Origin: Begonia masoniana
Lineage: Eukaryota; Streptophyta; Magnoliopsida; Cucurbitales; Begoniaceae
Length of the DNA stretch: 64,000 nt
Reading direction: 5' to 3'
Assembly (NCBI GenBank): GCA_022432975.1
Contig: CM039508.1
Coordinates: 15,984,609 to 16,048,608, forward strand
Position 1 is the stretch's first letter. Each line of letters begins with the position of its first letter. The position numbers and the translations under genes are program-made. Under the pieces are notes generated by a model that saw nothing but the letters and a program-made list of their open reading frames with translations, was not told the DNA's origin and searched no databases. Positions 12,060 to 25,239 of this stretch are shown here, piece by piece.

Positions 12060-14608
12060 TGTAACGACCCCAGTAGGGCCGAGACATAATTCATGACTTT
12101 CTTAATCATTTAATTCTTACTTTCAGCACCTTGTTCATTATCAGTATTATTTTTCTTTATTTCTCGAAACTTAGAACTTAAAACTTGACTCGCGGACAAT
12201 ATATCATCTGACAAAAACTAAACCATCAAAGACTCGACTCTTTCATAAATCTAATAACTCATTAGTTCACAGAATCGAGCGACTATGCTCGGTTATCAGT
12301 TCAATGACATAATCGGGCAGAGAAGAAATGCCCTCAGATCACTCGACGTCATCCTGTTCGGGCTGCATGGCTTTGCATACATCGGCTGATAGGGTACACA
12401 TCATCCGATCTGTCACGTGCACTTCGCGTGACTCAATGGACATCGCCCGGTAGAGGTCATCTACCGATGGGCACGTGCAGTGCACGTAATCCATTGTACA
12501 TCACCCGGTATTTGAAATACACTACATCGCTCGGTCACTAGACAACAAAACTTCACTTACATCATCCGATAGACATGTGCATCTCACGTGACTACCTAAC
12601 ATCGCTAGTAAGAGGCATCATCCGGTGGGCAACAATTGTCCCCATCCACCGTTGACATCAGCTGGATGATGTCCTCATTCAACAGAGACATCATCCGGTG
12701 CAATACACGTGACTCACTTACCTCAACCGATAAGAGACATCATCCGGTGAACAACAAACGTTCGCCATCCGCCGGTGACGTCAGCCGGATGATTCACCCA
12801 TCCAGCTTCTATCATTCAGCTCACACCAGTGACGTCAGCCGGATGATGCATTCATCCAACTTCTATCACACAGCAGTAAAATGCAGAAAACTTCAAACAA
12901 CTCATATCGACAGAAAGATAATCTAACCTTCACAGATCTCATACTCGTAGACATAAACATAGGCAGACATGAAACATGGACTCATTTAGGATACATGTAG
13001 TGGAAGACTTAATTAAAACAAATCATTCTATACCCTTACAATCATCCCCAAATTTTGGTAACCAAACTAGACAATCACAGAATCCAATATTCTAAAGAAA
13101 ATCTCATTCTACTTAAAGATCAGTTCATCATAAATCTTACTGACATATTATGAGCATAACTACGGGTCATATTCGTCTGCCAACCACAGACTTCCACCCT
13201 GAGCACCATCCTGCAACCAGCCTTAGACATCATCACTGAATTTGGAATCCCCACCTGCTAAATCTTCACCTACATCATAAGGTTTAAATTATAAGCTTAA
13301 TGCTTAGTAAGGAATGCAATACTAACAAGTATGTATGAATGCTCATTTTAAGAAACAAATGCTCATGAATCTTTTCTTGTTCATATTCATACTCAAAGTT
13401 TTCATTCTTGTTCATCGTTCGTATTCATTGTTCATAATCATCATTCATGCTCATCATTCATATTCATCATTCATGTTCATCAATCATATTCTTCGTTCAT
13501 GTTGTGTGGATTAAGAGAGGATTTGTGCCGGTAAAGGGGGTTGACAGTGAGAGTGTACATAGTCCCTTGCGGGTCGTAATCATGGTCCTTCCTTTTGGAC
13601 AGTGACATACGCCAAACCGCCCCCAACCCTCGCTTAATTCATGTTGCATAAGTTTTATATTTTTATCTTGTTCATGAGGAAAATATGCTCTTAAAACATT
13701 TTCATATGCATAAAACATTCATGGTGCATGAACATGAGAACTCTTAACTCATCAAGCTACATAATAGTACATTCATCCGACGTGAAATCATACCATTAAG
13801 TCAAACATCAACATAAGTAACAAACAGTAGCTTAAATAACTTCTAATCATCATATCAGTTTCTACCTAGTATCCTTGTGATGTAGGGCCCTAATGGCCGA
13901 GAATCCTACACATTCACTTACCTGGTTTCCTTAGCAACTTGAACTCATTTTCTTCAGACTTCTTCACCTAAAACATTTACATTGCAGTTGTTAAAATAAA
14001 AATCCTAATAGTCCTAATCACAAGTCATCCTAGAATCTAATAACTAAAGTCATTCCCGAATCCCTTAATCTAGTTCTCTGTGTACAGTCTGAAATCCAAA
14101 ACAAAAACAACTAGGTTCAACTAACGATTAATCAGAGTCGGTTATATTAAATGTCCAGAATCGATTCAGAAATGCTATTACCAAACACTGATTATAAATG
14201 TTCCTATTATTCGGCCATTGAAGAATCTTGAAACATTAGGTTCTAGTTGAAAACAGAGTTCCAAATAACTACACGACAACTACATTGACTAAATCTTACC
14301 TCGAACGTAGGTTATCGGAGTGGAGGTTGGAGGAATTGATCATCAAAGAGGGAGTCGCCGGCAGAGAAAGAGCTCAGGAAGCACGGGAATCGCCGAGAGA
14401 GAATGTCGGCTACAGTGGGGTTTAAGTGCGGTTTAAGGTTTCCATTTTCTTTTTATACTAAATAAAATCCCTCTTAATTACGGTTCTGCCATCACACAAA
14501 TAGGAATCAAATAAGCTTAGGCATTAAAATTTGAATTAAAGATTAATAATAAAGGTGCCAGTTAATTCCGTTAAGAAAATCACCTGACCGAAATTGTCGG
14601 GTGTTACA
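12060..14608 (-). mobile_element. Solo LTR of Tekay-like gypsy inside Cassandra 5S domain
   Basis: 2549 bp, TGTAACGACCCC to GTCGGGTGTTACA on the + strand, with TSD CTTTT at 12055-12059 and 14609-14613. Sequence along its length matches element C LTRs (for example AATCGGGCAG, CACCTACATCATAAGGTTTA and TGATGTAGGGCCCTAATGGC), so it is a diverged member of the same family. A TATA-like TATAAA-type motif lies near 14452-14460 on the - strand. Block 12330-12870 has CATCATCCGGT repeats and two TGACGTCA dyads (12776-12783 and 12840-12847). Confidence 0.92.
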
Positions 14609-15004
14609 CTTTTTACTTCGGAGTTCTTATGGGATCCGTTGCCAATTGTGCTCTAGAATGCGTCTTGCTATTTTAGGAGGGTCTCTTTACATATGTTTCA
14701 TTTCCACATACTTTCCCAAGCGATGTTGGATTGTGACGACCCCCTTTTTACGACCCGTCACCTTCCGGTTCGCCCGCGCGGACGTACCGCCATCCAGGTT
14801 CCGGTTCGTGCAGTCATTGTACACATACTTACACATCCGGGTCATCACAATCACCCCTCCCCCTCGGGGGCCCAACGTTCTCGTTGGCCACATTTCCGGT
14901 TGGGTACAGGCTTTGATATCATTTGTAACGTCCCCTTTTCCCAACAAGATATTGTCCGCTCTGGGGATTGGGCCATAGCCCAATATCCTCCCCTCACGGC
15001 TTTG

Positions 15005-15115
15005 TTTGGCGAGGACTTCCTAGTCGGTTACCCAACCTGTTACCACTCTCGCCGAAGCACTTTTAACTTCGGAGTTCTTATGAGATTCGTAACCAATTGT
15101 GCTCCAAAACGCGTC
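15005..15115 (-). other. 5S-rRNA-like domain in Cassandra LTR
   Basis: The - strand of this segment resembles plant 5S rRNA. AGAACTCCGAAGTTAAAAG, GTGCTTCGGCGAGAGT and GGTTGGGTAACCGACTAGG, then AAGTCCTCG, follow the 5S order of box A, intermediate element and box C. Box A (15051-15068) reads AGTTAAAAGTGCTTCGGC, changed at two or three positions. In Cassandra this domain is a Pol III promoter-like module. It is not a functional ribosomal gene here. Confidence 0.88.
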
Positions 15116-15935
15116 TTGCTATCTTGGGAGCGTCTCTTTACATATGTTTCATTTCCACATGCTTCTCTAAGCGATGTGGGATTGTGACGACCCCCTTTTT
15201 ACGACCCGTCACATTCCGGTTCACCCGCACAGACGTACCGCCATCCGGGTTCCGGTTCGTGCAGCCATCGTACACATACTTACACATCCGAGTCATCACA
15301 AATTTGACGAAAACCTAACAAAACCCTAACCGTTTAACAACCTAGAAATTGAGAACTAACGGACTAAAACTATAGAATCGTACTAAGGATGTCGTTTGGA
15401 AAAGGAAACATGAAGAAGATCGATCAATTAGAGGAGGAACGTTGAAGCTTCGTGGAGAATCGCCGTTGAAAGCAAGAAATCGCCAGGGAGAGGGAGAAAG
15501 CGTCTGGAAAATCGTAAGTGTGAGAGAAGAAGAGGGGTTTGTGTTATTTTAATGTATTTGACTTGTCAAAGGACAAGTTTGCCCCTCCTCATGATTTTTC
15601 GTTTATCTCATTTTTTGACAACGGTTCGGTTTTTCCAAATTTTCTTATTTCACCAATAATTTCGATTTATTACTAGGGCTCTAATAAAACTTTCTATTCC
15701 TAAAACGGGTTTAATTTACTATTTTTACGAATTAAAACGCTATAGGGTAAAAAATGAAAACTTGAGAGTTACACTTTCAATTCGGATTTCTGAAATTTTC
15801 ATATTTCTCCTAAAATCCATATTAATCATAAGGGTTCTAATGAAACTCTCCATTCACAAAACGGACTTATTTCACTTATTTACAAAAATGTCATTGTGTG
15901 ACAAAATTCAAAAACCTGCAAAATCGGGTGTTACA

Positions 15936-17343
15936 GGCTCAGCAGAAAGATTCAAAGGAGAAAATGGATATTTTAAGCAAGTTGGCAGGCACTTCTTCTG
16001 AGTTTAGCCATTCGGAGGATGGTATTCTGAAATTCAGGGATCGATGGTATGTCCCAAGTGACGAAGAGTTACACAAGCTGATTTTGGTAGAAGCGCACTC
16101 GTCTTCTTTCTTAGTGCATGCAGCCAATACTAAGATGTATCGAGACTTGAAGCTGCACTATTGGTGGCCAAATCTTAAGAGAGATGTTGTCAAGTTCATA
16201 GAAGCGTGCATAGTTTGCCAGCAAGTCAAGGCAGAACATCAAAGGCCGGGAGGTACTCTTCAATCTTTACCCATTCTAAAGTGGAAATAAGAGAACATTT
16301 CTATGGATTTTCTGGTTGGCTTGCCAATGACAGCTAAGGGCCTTGATAGTATATAGGTTATAGTGGACAGATTGATGAAGTCGGCTCATTTCCTTCTTGT
16401 AAAGATGACATATACAATGAATTAATTTGCATAGTTGTATGTCCAGGAGATCATCAGGTTACATGGGACTCCAGCATCGATTGTTTCAGATCGAGATCCT
16501 AGGTTTCCCTCGAGATTTTGGAAGAGTCTGCATGATTCTATGGGAACGAAGCTGACTTTCAGCACTGCATTTCATCCTCAAACAAATGGACAATCTGAGC
16601 GGACGATTCAGATATTAGAGGATATGTTGAGAGCATACGTGCTAGAGTTTCAGGTATTGTGGAGCCGGTATCTGCCATTGGTCGAGTTTTCTTACAATAA
16701 TAGCTACCAATCCACTATTGGTATGGCTTCTTATGAGGCGTTGTATGACAGAAAATGTAGATCGCCCTTGTATTGGGATGAAGTCGGTGAAGCAAAGATA
16801 ATGGGTCCTGAAATTTTACAACAAATATCTGGGAAGGTTACTGTTATTAGACAAAGAATGAGGATTGCACAGAGCCGACAAAAAAGTTATGCAGACCGTA
16901 GAAGGAGAGATCTGGAGTTTGCTATGGGAGATGACATATTTATGAAGATTTTACAGTTCAAAGGAGTTATGTGGTTCGACAAGAAAGGGAAACTCAGTCC
17001 ACGGTTCATCGGGCCGTTTCCTATTTTGACAAGAATCAGAAGTACGGCTTACAGATTGTCGCTGCCTTCATCTATGGACGGAATCCACAATGTCTTCCAT
17101 GTATCTATGCTGAGAAAGTGTGTACGTGACTCTACGCATATTGTGGAGTCAGTGAACATTGAGGTTCAGCCAACTTTGACGTATGAAGAATAGCCAGTAC
17201 GAATCCTCGAATCATCAATAAAGGTGTTACGGAACAAAGAAATCCCATTGGTGAAAGTATTATGGAGAAATCACAATATTGAGGAAGCCACGTGGGTATG
17301 ACAACAAGATATGATAGACAAGTATCCGAAATTATTTGTATAA
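15936..17343 (+). pseudogene. pol: Gypsy B integrase and C-terminal domain, broken
   Basis: One frame runs to the stop at 17341-17343, interrupted by in-frame stops between 16288 and 16434 and near 17190 and 17300. The integrase zinc region is visible ([18 protein letters not shown], then CIVCQQVKAEHQRPGG). The catalytic core has [21 protein letters not shown] and FHPQTNGQSERTIQ. The C-terminal part reads KLSPRFIGPFPILTRIRSTAY, then LRNKEIPLVKVLWRNH and IEEATW, the chromodomain-like tail of Tekay/Del-type chromoviruses. It is directly collinear with 21790-20669 of element C. The polypurine tract AAGGAAAGTAGGA (17371-17383) precedes the 3' LTR. Confidence 0.88.
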
Positions 17344-17610
17344 GTAAATTTTGGGGACAAAATTTTATTTAAGGAAAGTAGGATGTAACACCTAGAATTT
17401 TCAGCGTTTCAATTTCTAATTATATTCCTGAAAATGGAGAATTTTAACGTAATTGCAGGAATGAAAAATATTATTAGAACTTTAAGAGTTAAATTGTGAG
17501 GCTAAATCGAACGAAGAATTTACGAAAATTTAAACCATCAGATTACGAAACCATTAGTTAGAAATTTGGATTGAAGGGCAAAATGGTAAAGTTGAGTTTA
17601 ATTTTAGACA

Positions 17611-17642
17611 CACAGACACACAGACACACAGACACAAACACA

Positions 17643-17713
<71 letters not shown>
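17611..17713. repeat. Microsatellite (CACAGA)n/(CT)n
   Basis: CACAGA-type units at about 17611-17644 run into about 34 uninterrupted CT dinucleotides at 17645-17713, inside the LTR of gypsy B just upstream of its first splice-donor-like site. ORFs across it are low-complexity only. Confidence 0.95.
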
Positions 17714-17715
<2 letters not shown>

Positions 17716-18386
17716 GCAGCAGACCCCCTCTCTCTCTCCCTCTTCTCTTTCTTTCTCTCCTCTCTGTTTCGCGTTAGCACCGATCCTCCCTTCCTCCACG
17801 CGATTTTCTTCAATTTCCTCCTCTGACTTTGAAGTTTTAAGGTAAGCATTAAGGTTTATGAAGTGAGTTTTAGGATTAGGGTTAGGTTTTGAGTTCATTT
17901 TCATGAGTTTTTGCTATTGTGCTAGGGTTCTGAAATTCCTCTCTCCCTCTTGAAGAATTAGTCCAAATTTCTCATTTTCCAGAAGATTAAAGGTAAGAAA
18001 AACTCTCTCCTTGGGAGTTTGTCGATTTTATGAAATTTTATTGATTTTGAGATTATTGTCGTTGAGTTGATATTGGAATGGAGAGTTAGGAATTATTGAT
18101 TTGTTGAATCATTGTGAAATTTGGGGAAAATGCATAATACAAGGAGGTTATGCCGGAAATTTTAAGGAGATGCGATAGGAAGTTTAAATTCGTTCATGCA
18201 TTGTGTTGTGATTGGACCAATATTGCTAATAAGATTGTGATGTTTTAGGTGTTTGTGACTTGAGGAAAAGTGCACGAGTTGCTAAAAAATTCCAAGTAAG
18301 TGTGTGTTAGGCGTTCGACCATTAGGGCCCTACATCATAAGGGTACTAAAAGATTTCGTTTATATGACGGTTTTGATGTGTTATAA

Positions 18387-20627
18387 TGTAACTGGGGTCG
18401 TTCGTATTTCATCACTTACTTTAGACCATTTATGCCTCAATTATCTTTATACTAAGGTTTCTCTTTATATTATATTTTTTTTTTATTTCCTCTCCATAAA
18501 CTGAACTCAGGGATAATACAGTAGCTACCAGAAACCGAACTCTTCGAACTCGACTCCCTCATAAAACAGACAACACATTCATTCACAGAGTCGAACGATA
18601 AGACTCGGACATCAGCTCCATAACGTAATCGGGCAGCAAAATGCCCACAGACCACTTGACAAAAATCATCCACGGCTACGCTAGAGAACACATCATCCGG
18701 TCACAAAACGACAAGATTCAATCCACTTCTACCGATCGCAAAACGACAAGAATCAAGCCACTTCTACCGATTGCAAAACGACAAGAATCAAGCCACTTCT
18801 ACCGATCGCAAACGACAAAACCTAATACCCACTTCTACCGATAGTGAAAATCAACATCTTTCGGATGACATGTGCATCACACGTGACTCATTGAACATCA
18901 CCCGATAGGAGACTTCTACCGGTGAACAGGGACCCTTAACATAGTAGAGTAATTTCCACCAATAGAAAACATCTACTGGTGGACATGCACTCGTAACATC
19001 TACCGATAGAAAACATCTACCGGTGGACATGAAATCTTAACATCTACCGATAGAGGACATCTACCGGTAGAAGGCATCCTGACTTTTACAGACTTTAACA
19101 TGACTGACGTAAACTTGCACAATATAATCCATAGACTCATCCAAAATACGTGTAGTGGAAGACTTAAATAAAACAGATCATTCTATATCCTCATAATTAT
19201 CCTTAAACTTAAGAATTGAATCAGACAATTTCCAAAATCCAACGTTATAAGAAAAATCTCATCCTACTTAGTCATACATATTCATAATCCTTACTAACAT
19301 CTTAAGAGCAGTAACCAGGGGTTGTATATGCCTTCCAGCAACAAACTGTCACCCTCATTGAGTTTGGAATCCTCACCTGATAGTTCGTCACCTACATCAT
19401 AAGGTTTAAACTATAAGCCTATTGCTTAGTAAGGAGTACAATACTAACATGTATGCGTGAATGCACAGTTGAAAGAAACACGTTTTCATAATCTTTTCTT
19501 ATTCATGCTCTTGTTCATATTCTTATTCATATTCCTGTTCATCGTTTACATCTTGTGGATTAAGGGAGAATTTGTGCCGAAAAGGGGATTGACAGTGAAA
19601 GTGTACATAGTCCTTTGCGGGTCGTAATCATGATCCTTCTTTTGGACAGTGACATACGCCAAACCGCCCCCAACCCTCTCTTAAACCCTATTGCATAAGT
19701 TTCATATTCATATCTTGTTCGTGAAAGAAAACATGCACTTAAAACACTTTCATGTGCTTGAAAAAAACAATCATGAAGCATGAGTATGAGTACTCTTAAT
19801 TCATCGGACTAAAAGGACAGATCATTCAATCAATAGTAGATCATATTACTAACTCGCATACTATAACCAAACAGGCAATAACACAAACAGCTTTAGAACA
19901 TCATAATCACTTCAACCTAGTACCCTTGTGATGTAGGGCCCTAATGGCCGGGAATCTTACTCACTTACTTACCTAGTTTCCTTAGCAAATTTGGGCACTT
20001 CTCTTCAGACCTCCTTCACCTAGAACATTTCACATTACAGAGTTAAACAAAATCTTAAAAGTTCTAACCAAAAGTCATCCTAGAATTTAACATATATATT
20101 TTTAAATCTTCATAGTCGAGCACCTTGTTTGCGTAGATTAAACTTCCAGAACCTAAAATAACCAGATTAAACCTAGTAACTAACCACAGATTAAAAATGT
20201 CACTACTATTACTCTGCCATTGAAGAATCCGAAACTTCAAGTTCTAGCTGGAAACAGAGCTCCAAGTAACTAACCAGCAACTACATTGTCTAAGTCTTAC
20301 CTAGAGCGTGAATTGTCGGGGGTGGAGACTGAAGAATCGGTCGTCGATGGAGGAGTCGCTGGCAAGGAGAGGGAGAGCTCTGGAGAATGGGAAAATCGCA
20401 GAAGGAAGTGTCGGCTACAGTGGGGTTTTAGTGAGGTTTAAGGATTTTCATTTTCTATTTATACTAAATAAAATCCTACTTAATTATAGTTCTGCCACTA
20501 CACAAATAGAAATCGAATAAGCTTTGGCATTTAAATTCTAAATTGAAAAGATCAATAGTAGTAGGTGACAGTTAAATCAGTTTCTTTAAGGAAAGAGGTT
20601 ACCTGACCGAAAATGTCGGGTGTTACA
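18387..20627 (-). repeat. 3' LTR of gypsy C
   Basis: 2241 bp. It differs from the 5' LTR by a 10-bp loss at its 3' terminus (TGTAACTGGGG here, TGTAACAACCCC in the other), a ~33-bp deletion near 19355 and scattered substitutions. The same cassettes occur: the 47-nt one is 20019-19973. A TATA box is at 20463-20457. The ~35-bp repeat ACTTCTACCGATCGCAAA occurs about three times at 18735-18845. Confidence 0.93.
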
Positions 20628-20645
20628 TCCACCCCTCCTTAAACA
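20628..20645 (-). other. Polypurine tract of gypsy C
   Basis: The - strand reads TTTAAGGAGGGGTGGA immediately before TGTAACACCC of the 3' LTR. Confidence 0.88.
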
Positions 20646-20668
20646 AAATTTTCGTCCTCGAAAATTGA

Positions 20669-23600
20669 TCAAACAAAGAGCTCTGGATATTTGATCAAGA
20701 TGTCCTGCTGTCGCTCCCATGTGGCTTCTTCAATGTCATGATTTGTCCACAAAACCTTTACAAGAGGAGTTTCTTTATTCCGCAGAGTCTTAACTGCAGA
20801 TTCCATAATTCGTATAAGTTTCTCTTCATACATTAATGTTGGCTCAATTTCGATTTCCGTTGGCTTAACAGCCTGTGTCGGATCACGTATGCATTTTCTT
20901 AGCATTGACACATGAAAGACATTATGAACCTTTTCCAATGACGAAGGCAATTGCAATTTGTAAGCTGTACTGCCAATCCTTGCCAAGATAGGGAATGGAC
21001 CAATGAATCGTGGACTAAGCTTTCCCTTCTTGCCGAATCTTAAAACTCCCTTAAACGATGAAATCTTCAGGAAAACTTCATATCCGACGGCAAACTCAAG
21101 ATCTCTCCTTCTTTGGTCTGCATAACTCTTCTGTCGGCTTTGTGTAGTCATCATCCTTTTCCTAATGATGGCGATCTTTTCTGACATCTGCTGTAAAATT
21201 TCGGGGCCTAAGAGTTTTGCTTTGCCAACTACGTCCCAATATTAGGGTGAACTGCATTTCCTTCTATACAGCGCTTCGTATGGTGTCATACCGATGGTGG
21301 AATGCTAACTATTGTTGTAGGAGAATTCAACTAAGGGCAAGTATCGACTCCAAGATGACTAAAAATCCAGCACACACGCCTTCAACATGTCTTCAAGTGT
21401 CTGAATTGCCCGTTCGGATTGTCCATCAGTCTGAGGGTGAAAAGCAGTGCTGAGGGATAATTTTGTTCCTAACGACGTGCCTTGAAGACTTTGCCAAAAC
21501 CTCGAGGTGAACCTAGGATCACGATCTGAGACAATGGATATCGGAATCCCATGCAATCTGATAATTTCCTGAACGTACAGATTAGCAAGCTGATCCATCG
21601 TGTAAGTTATCTTTACAGGTAGGAAGTGAGCTGATTTCGTCAATTTGTCAATTACAACTCAAATGCTGTCATGACCTTTAGTTGTCTTAGGTAGTCATAC
21701 AACAAAATCCATGGCAATATTTTCCCACTTCCATTCGGGAATCGATAAGGGTTGAGGAGTACCTCCTGAACGTTGATGCTCTGCCTTAATTTACTGGCAT
21801 ATCAAACACGACTCTACATACTTGGCAACATCCTTCTTCAAATTTGACCACCAATAAAGCAACTTCAAGTCCCGATACATCTTGGTGTTGCCAGGATGTA
21901 CAGAAAAGGGAGACGAGTGCGCCTCGGCTAAGATCAACTTACGTAATTCCTCATCACTCGGAATGTACCATTGATTCCTAAATTTCAAAATACCATCTTT
22001 GGAGAGACTGAACTCAGAAGAGGTGTCCTTCAACTTACTCATCATGCTATTATTTTCCTTTGATTCCTTTTGTTGTGCCTCCTTGATCCTATCTAAGACA
22101 GTTGGTCGAATAGTAACATCAGCAAGTAAGGCCGACAACTCAGAAACTATCTCCAACTCAAACTTTTGAACTTCTGTTCTCAAAGGTACAGACATGGTTG
22201 ACATCGCGGGTTGTATTGTCGTCGACATCCTGCTTAATGCATCAGCTACAGCATTAGCCTTACCCGGGTGGTACTTAATTTCAAAGTCATAATCCTTAAC
22301 GAACTCCAACCAACGTCTTTGTCTCATATTTAATTCCTTTTGAGTAAAGAGGTACTTCAGGCTTTTGTGGTCAGAAAACACTTTACACTGCTTACCAGAC
22401 AAATAGTGTCTCCAAATCTTTAGTGCAAAGACAACCGCGGCTAATTCCAAGTCATGAGTGGGATAATTCTGCTCATAACTCTTCAGCTGCCTGGAGGCAT
22501 ATGCCACAACCTTGCTCTCTTGCACCAAGACACACCCCAGACCAACTTTGGAAGTGTCACAATAAACACTGAACTTTCCTTCTTCGATTGGGAGTGCCAA
22601 AAGAGGGGCTGTCGTCAACTTCAGTTTTAGTGTCTGGAAGCTATCTTCATAAGCTTCAGTCCAAGAGTACTTAGTGTCTTTCTTTGTTAAACTAGTTAAA
22701 TGCTTGGCAATTATAGAAAATCCCTTGATGAACTTCCTGTAATAGCCTGCTAAACCAAGGAAACTACGGACCTCGCTGGCATTCCTTTGTTGTGGCCAGT
22801 CCTTTACCGCTTGAATTTTGGTTGGATCTACAGATATGCCCTCAGCAGAAATTACATGGCCTAAAAAGTTGACCTTATCCAACAAGAACTCACACTTGGA
22901 CAACTTAGCATAGAGTTGTTGCTGTTTTAATGTCGCCAAAACCACTCTTAAGTGTTCTGCATGGTCAGCCTCAGTCCGTGAGTATATTAGGATATCATCT
23001 ATAAACACAATTACAAACTTGTCCAAATACTCACAAAACACTTGATTCATCAGGTCCATAAAAGCTGCGGGTGCATTTGTCAATCCAAACGACATCACCA
23101 AGAATTCGTAGTGTCCGTAACGGGTTCTGAATGCTGTCTTTGGTATATCTTCCTTCTTAACCTTTAATTGGTAATAGCCTGATTGTAAGTCGATTTTCGA
23201 AAACAACTTAGCTCCTTGTAACTGGTCAAACAAGTCGTCAATTCGGGATAAGAGATATTTATTCTTGATTGTTAACTTGTTCAGTTCTCTGTAATCTATG
23301 CACATTCTAAGAGAACCGTCTTTCTTCTTAACGAATAGGACGGGTGCACTCCAGGGAGAACAACTAAGGCGTATAAATCCCTTGTCTACTAATTCCTGTA
23401 GTTCAAATTTTAACTCCTTCAGCTCAACAGGTGCCATGCGGTAAGGGTTCTTAGACACAGGTAATGCCTCAGGATATGTATCGATTACAAACTCAATTTC
23501 TCTATCAGGTGGTAACCCAGGTAAGTCATCCAAAAAGGCTTCTGGAAACTCTCGGACTATAGGAATATCTTGAAGTTCTACCTTATTCTTCACCCGGACA

Positions 23601-25093
23601 TTAATTATGCTAGCTAGATAACTCTCACAACCACCCCTCAGCAGCCATTGAGTTTCTAGGGAGTATATAATCGGCATTTTACTTATTTTTGGGATGGCTT
23701 GGAAGGAATAACAATCTCTGTTCGGGGGTCGGAATTCAACTAATCCAGACCTACAACTTATCGTGGCATAATGTCTGCATAACCAATCCATTCCTAGTAT
23801 AGCTTCATATCCTTTCATGTCAATTACGATCAGCTCTACATATAACTTATTATCTCCTAAAGACACAATATCACCTTTCACTATCTGTTCTGCATGTAAA
23901 GACTTCCCCGACGGTAACATGACACTATATGACCTATCGGCTGGTAAGAGTCCTAATTTATGCTTACATACAAATAGGGTTGCTACAAACGAGTGAGTGG
24001 CTCCCGTATCTATAAGTGTATAAACAGAAATACCGCAGATCATAATTGTACCTGTTATGATCGTATGCTGCACTGCATCCTCATCTTCCATTAAAGCATA
24101 GACTCTAGGCGCTACTCTTGCTCGATTTGGGTCTGGCAGCATGGGACAGTCTCTGACCACATGACCAACCTTGTCACATCTATAGCAACGGCCAGGATAT
24201 AATTTGCATTCCCCATGGTGGTTCTTCTGGTAGGTGGAACATAGAGGAGCTAGAGGTCGCTTTCCTTTTCCTTGGTCATCATTTGGATTGAAGGGTCTCT
24301 TCACACCTTTCTGCTGTTGTTGCGGTCCTCTATTCAGTTGTGGTTGCCAACCTCTGCCCTGGCGCGGTGGTGGCTGAGTCTCCTTGATAAACTTCCTTGG
24401 CGATTCACGTTGCCCTTGTACTATTAACTCAACTTCTTCCAATTCCAAAGCCTTAGCAGCCACTTCGGAATAAGGTATGTTATGGATCCCTGCAGTCTTC
24501 ACTCCCTGGAAGAGGCTCGGCTTCAGTCCATGAACAAACTGATGAATCTTATCTTCCTCATCATCCACCAGACGGGGTGCAAACCGGGACAAGGCCTCAA
24601 ACTTACAGATGTAATCAGCCACAGAACCGGTTTGGCGCAGCTGCATAAACTCCATCTTTTTGCTGGCCCGAACTGTTCGGCTAAAATACTTGTCAAAGAA
24701 AGTCATCTTGAACCACGCCCAAGTCATAGTTTCCGCATTCGTAGTGCTCTGAATTGAGTCCCACCAATGCCTTGCACCTAATGCAAGATGAAAAACAGCA
24801 CATGTGACCTTGTCCCCTTCTTCGACCTTGGCATACTTGAACATGTCCTCAATTGTTCGAATCCATTCTTCAACATAAATAGGATCCGAAACTTGACCAT
24901 TGAATACTGGAGGTCGAAGGGGGTGAAAACGCTCGCTTCCATGGTCGTGAGTCGTATTCGAGCTAGAATTCCTTTGCTCTTCTCTAGTAGCCACCAACTG
25001 CTCAATTTGGTGGGACTGGCGAATAACTAACTCGGTTAGCTGAGCGATGGTGTTACTATCCTCATTGTTCTCTCTTTGTTGACCTCTTACCAT
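20669..25093 (-). pseudogene. gag-pol: gag-pol polyprotein of gypsy C, five nonsense codons
   Basis: One continuous frame of about 1475 codons. I choose the ATG at 25093 (MVRGQQREN) over an upstream one at 25216, because a good splice acceptor (TTATCTGTTCAG, AG at 25105-25104) lies just before it. Domains in order: retrotrans_gag ([19 protein letters not shown]); zinc knuckle [15 protein letters not shown] (~24190-24145); aspartic protease [10 protein letters not shown] (~24015); RT with the active site [10 protein letters not shown] (~23010); RNase [13 protein letters not shown] (~22545) and SDHKSLKYL; integrase [29 protein letters not shown] and [11 protein letters not shown]; and a C-terminal chromodomain-like segment. 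Stops begin at 21793, 21661, 21361, 21307 and 21244. The first two look like CAA to TAA and TGG to TGA changes. Confidence 0.92.
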
Positions 25094-25239
25094 TTTGAAA
25101 CTCCTGAACAGATAATCATAAACACATCTTAACTTAATAATATTACTAAAATCATAAACACTTACAGTTGTTGGAGTGTACTCATGTGGCAATCTGTGTT
25201 GGAAGGCAGTCTGCATAATCGATTTTAAAACCCGGTTTT

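Larger units (their letters stand above)
11919..15300 (-). mobile_element. Cassandra TRIM element (5S-bearing, interrupted)
   Basis: Two LTRs of equal 377-bp net length: 14924-15300 and 11919-12059 joined to 14614-14849. They flank a 74-bp internal region (14850-14923). On the - strand this has a degenerate initiator tRNA-Met primer site (14909-14923) and a purine tract (14850-14870). Flanking AATTT at 11914-11918 and 15301-15305 is a perfect TSD. Net element size is 828 bp, within the range known for Cassandra. The LTRs carry a 5S-rRNA-like domain. It encodes no protein. The 3' LTR is split by the solo LTR at 12060-14608. Confidence 0.92.
9764..15935 (-). mobile_element. Solo LTR of a Tekay-like gypsy (interrupted)
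   Basis: Begins TGTGACGACCC and ends CGGGTGTTACA on the + strand. It is flanked by GGCTC at 9759-9763 and 15936-15940, a perfect 5-bp TSD. Net length is about 2785 bp after removing the Cassandra insertion. Sense strand is -, judged by homology to element C LTRs (TGTAACACCCG at the 5' side). It contains a GC-rich block (10010-10490) with four GCCGATCGATCGGC-type palindromes. The 282-aa ORF across this block (9973-10821) has no family signature and is compositional. No internal retrotransposon sequence remains, so LTR-LTR recombination is inferred. Confidence 0.9.

Noticed and set aside
15005..15115. A genuine 5S rRNA gene
   Set aside because: Box A and several helix positions are changed, and the unit is embedded in paired LTRs with a primer-binding site and TSD.
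14601..15318. Small ORFs around 14601-15318
   Set aside because: They fall in Cassandra LTRs, which are non-coding and better explained by the 5S-like domain, primer site and TSD.
17554..17904. ORFs across the CT microsatellite (both strands)
   Set aside because: Low-complexity Ser-Leu / Arg-Glu runs from the dinucleotide repeat.
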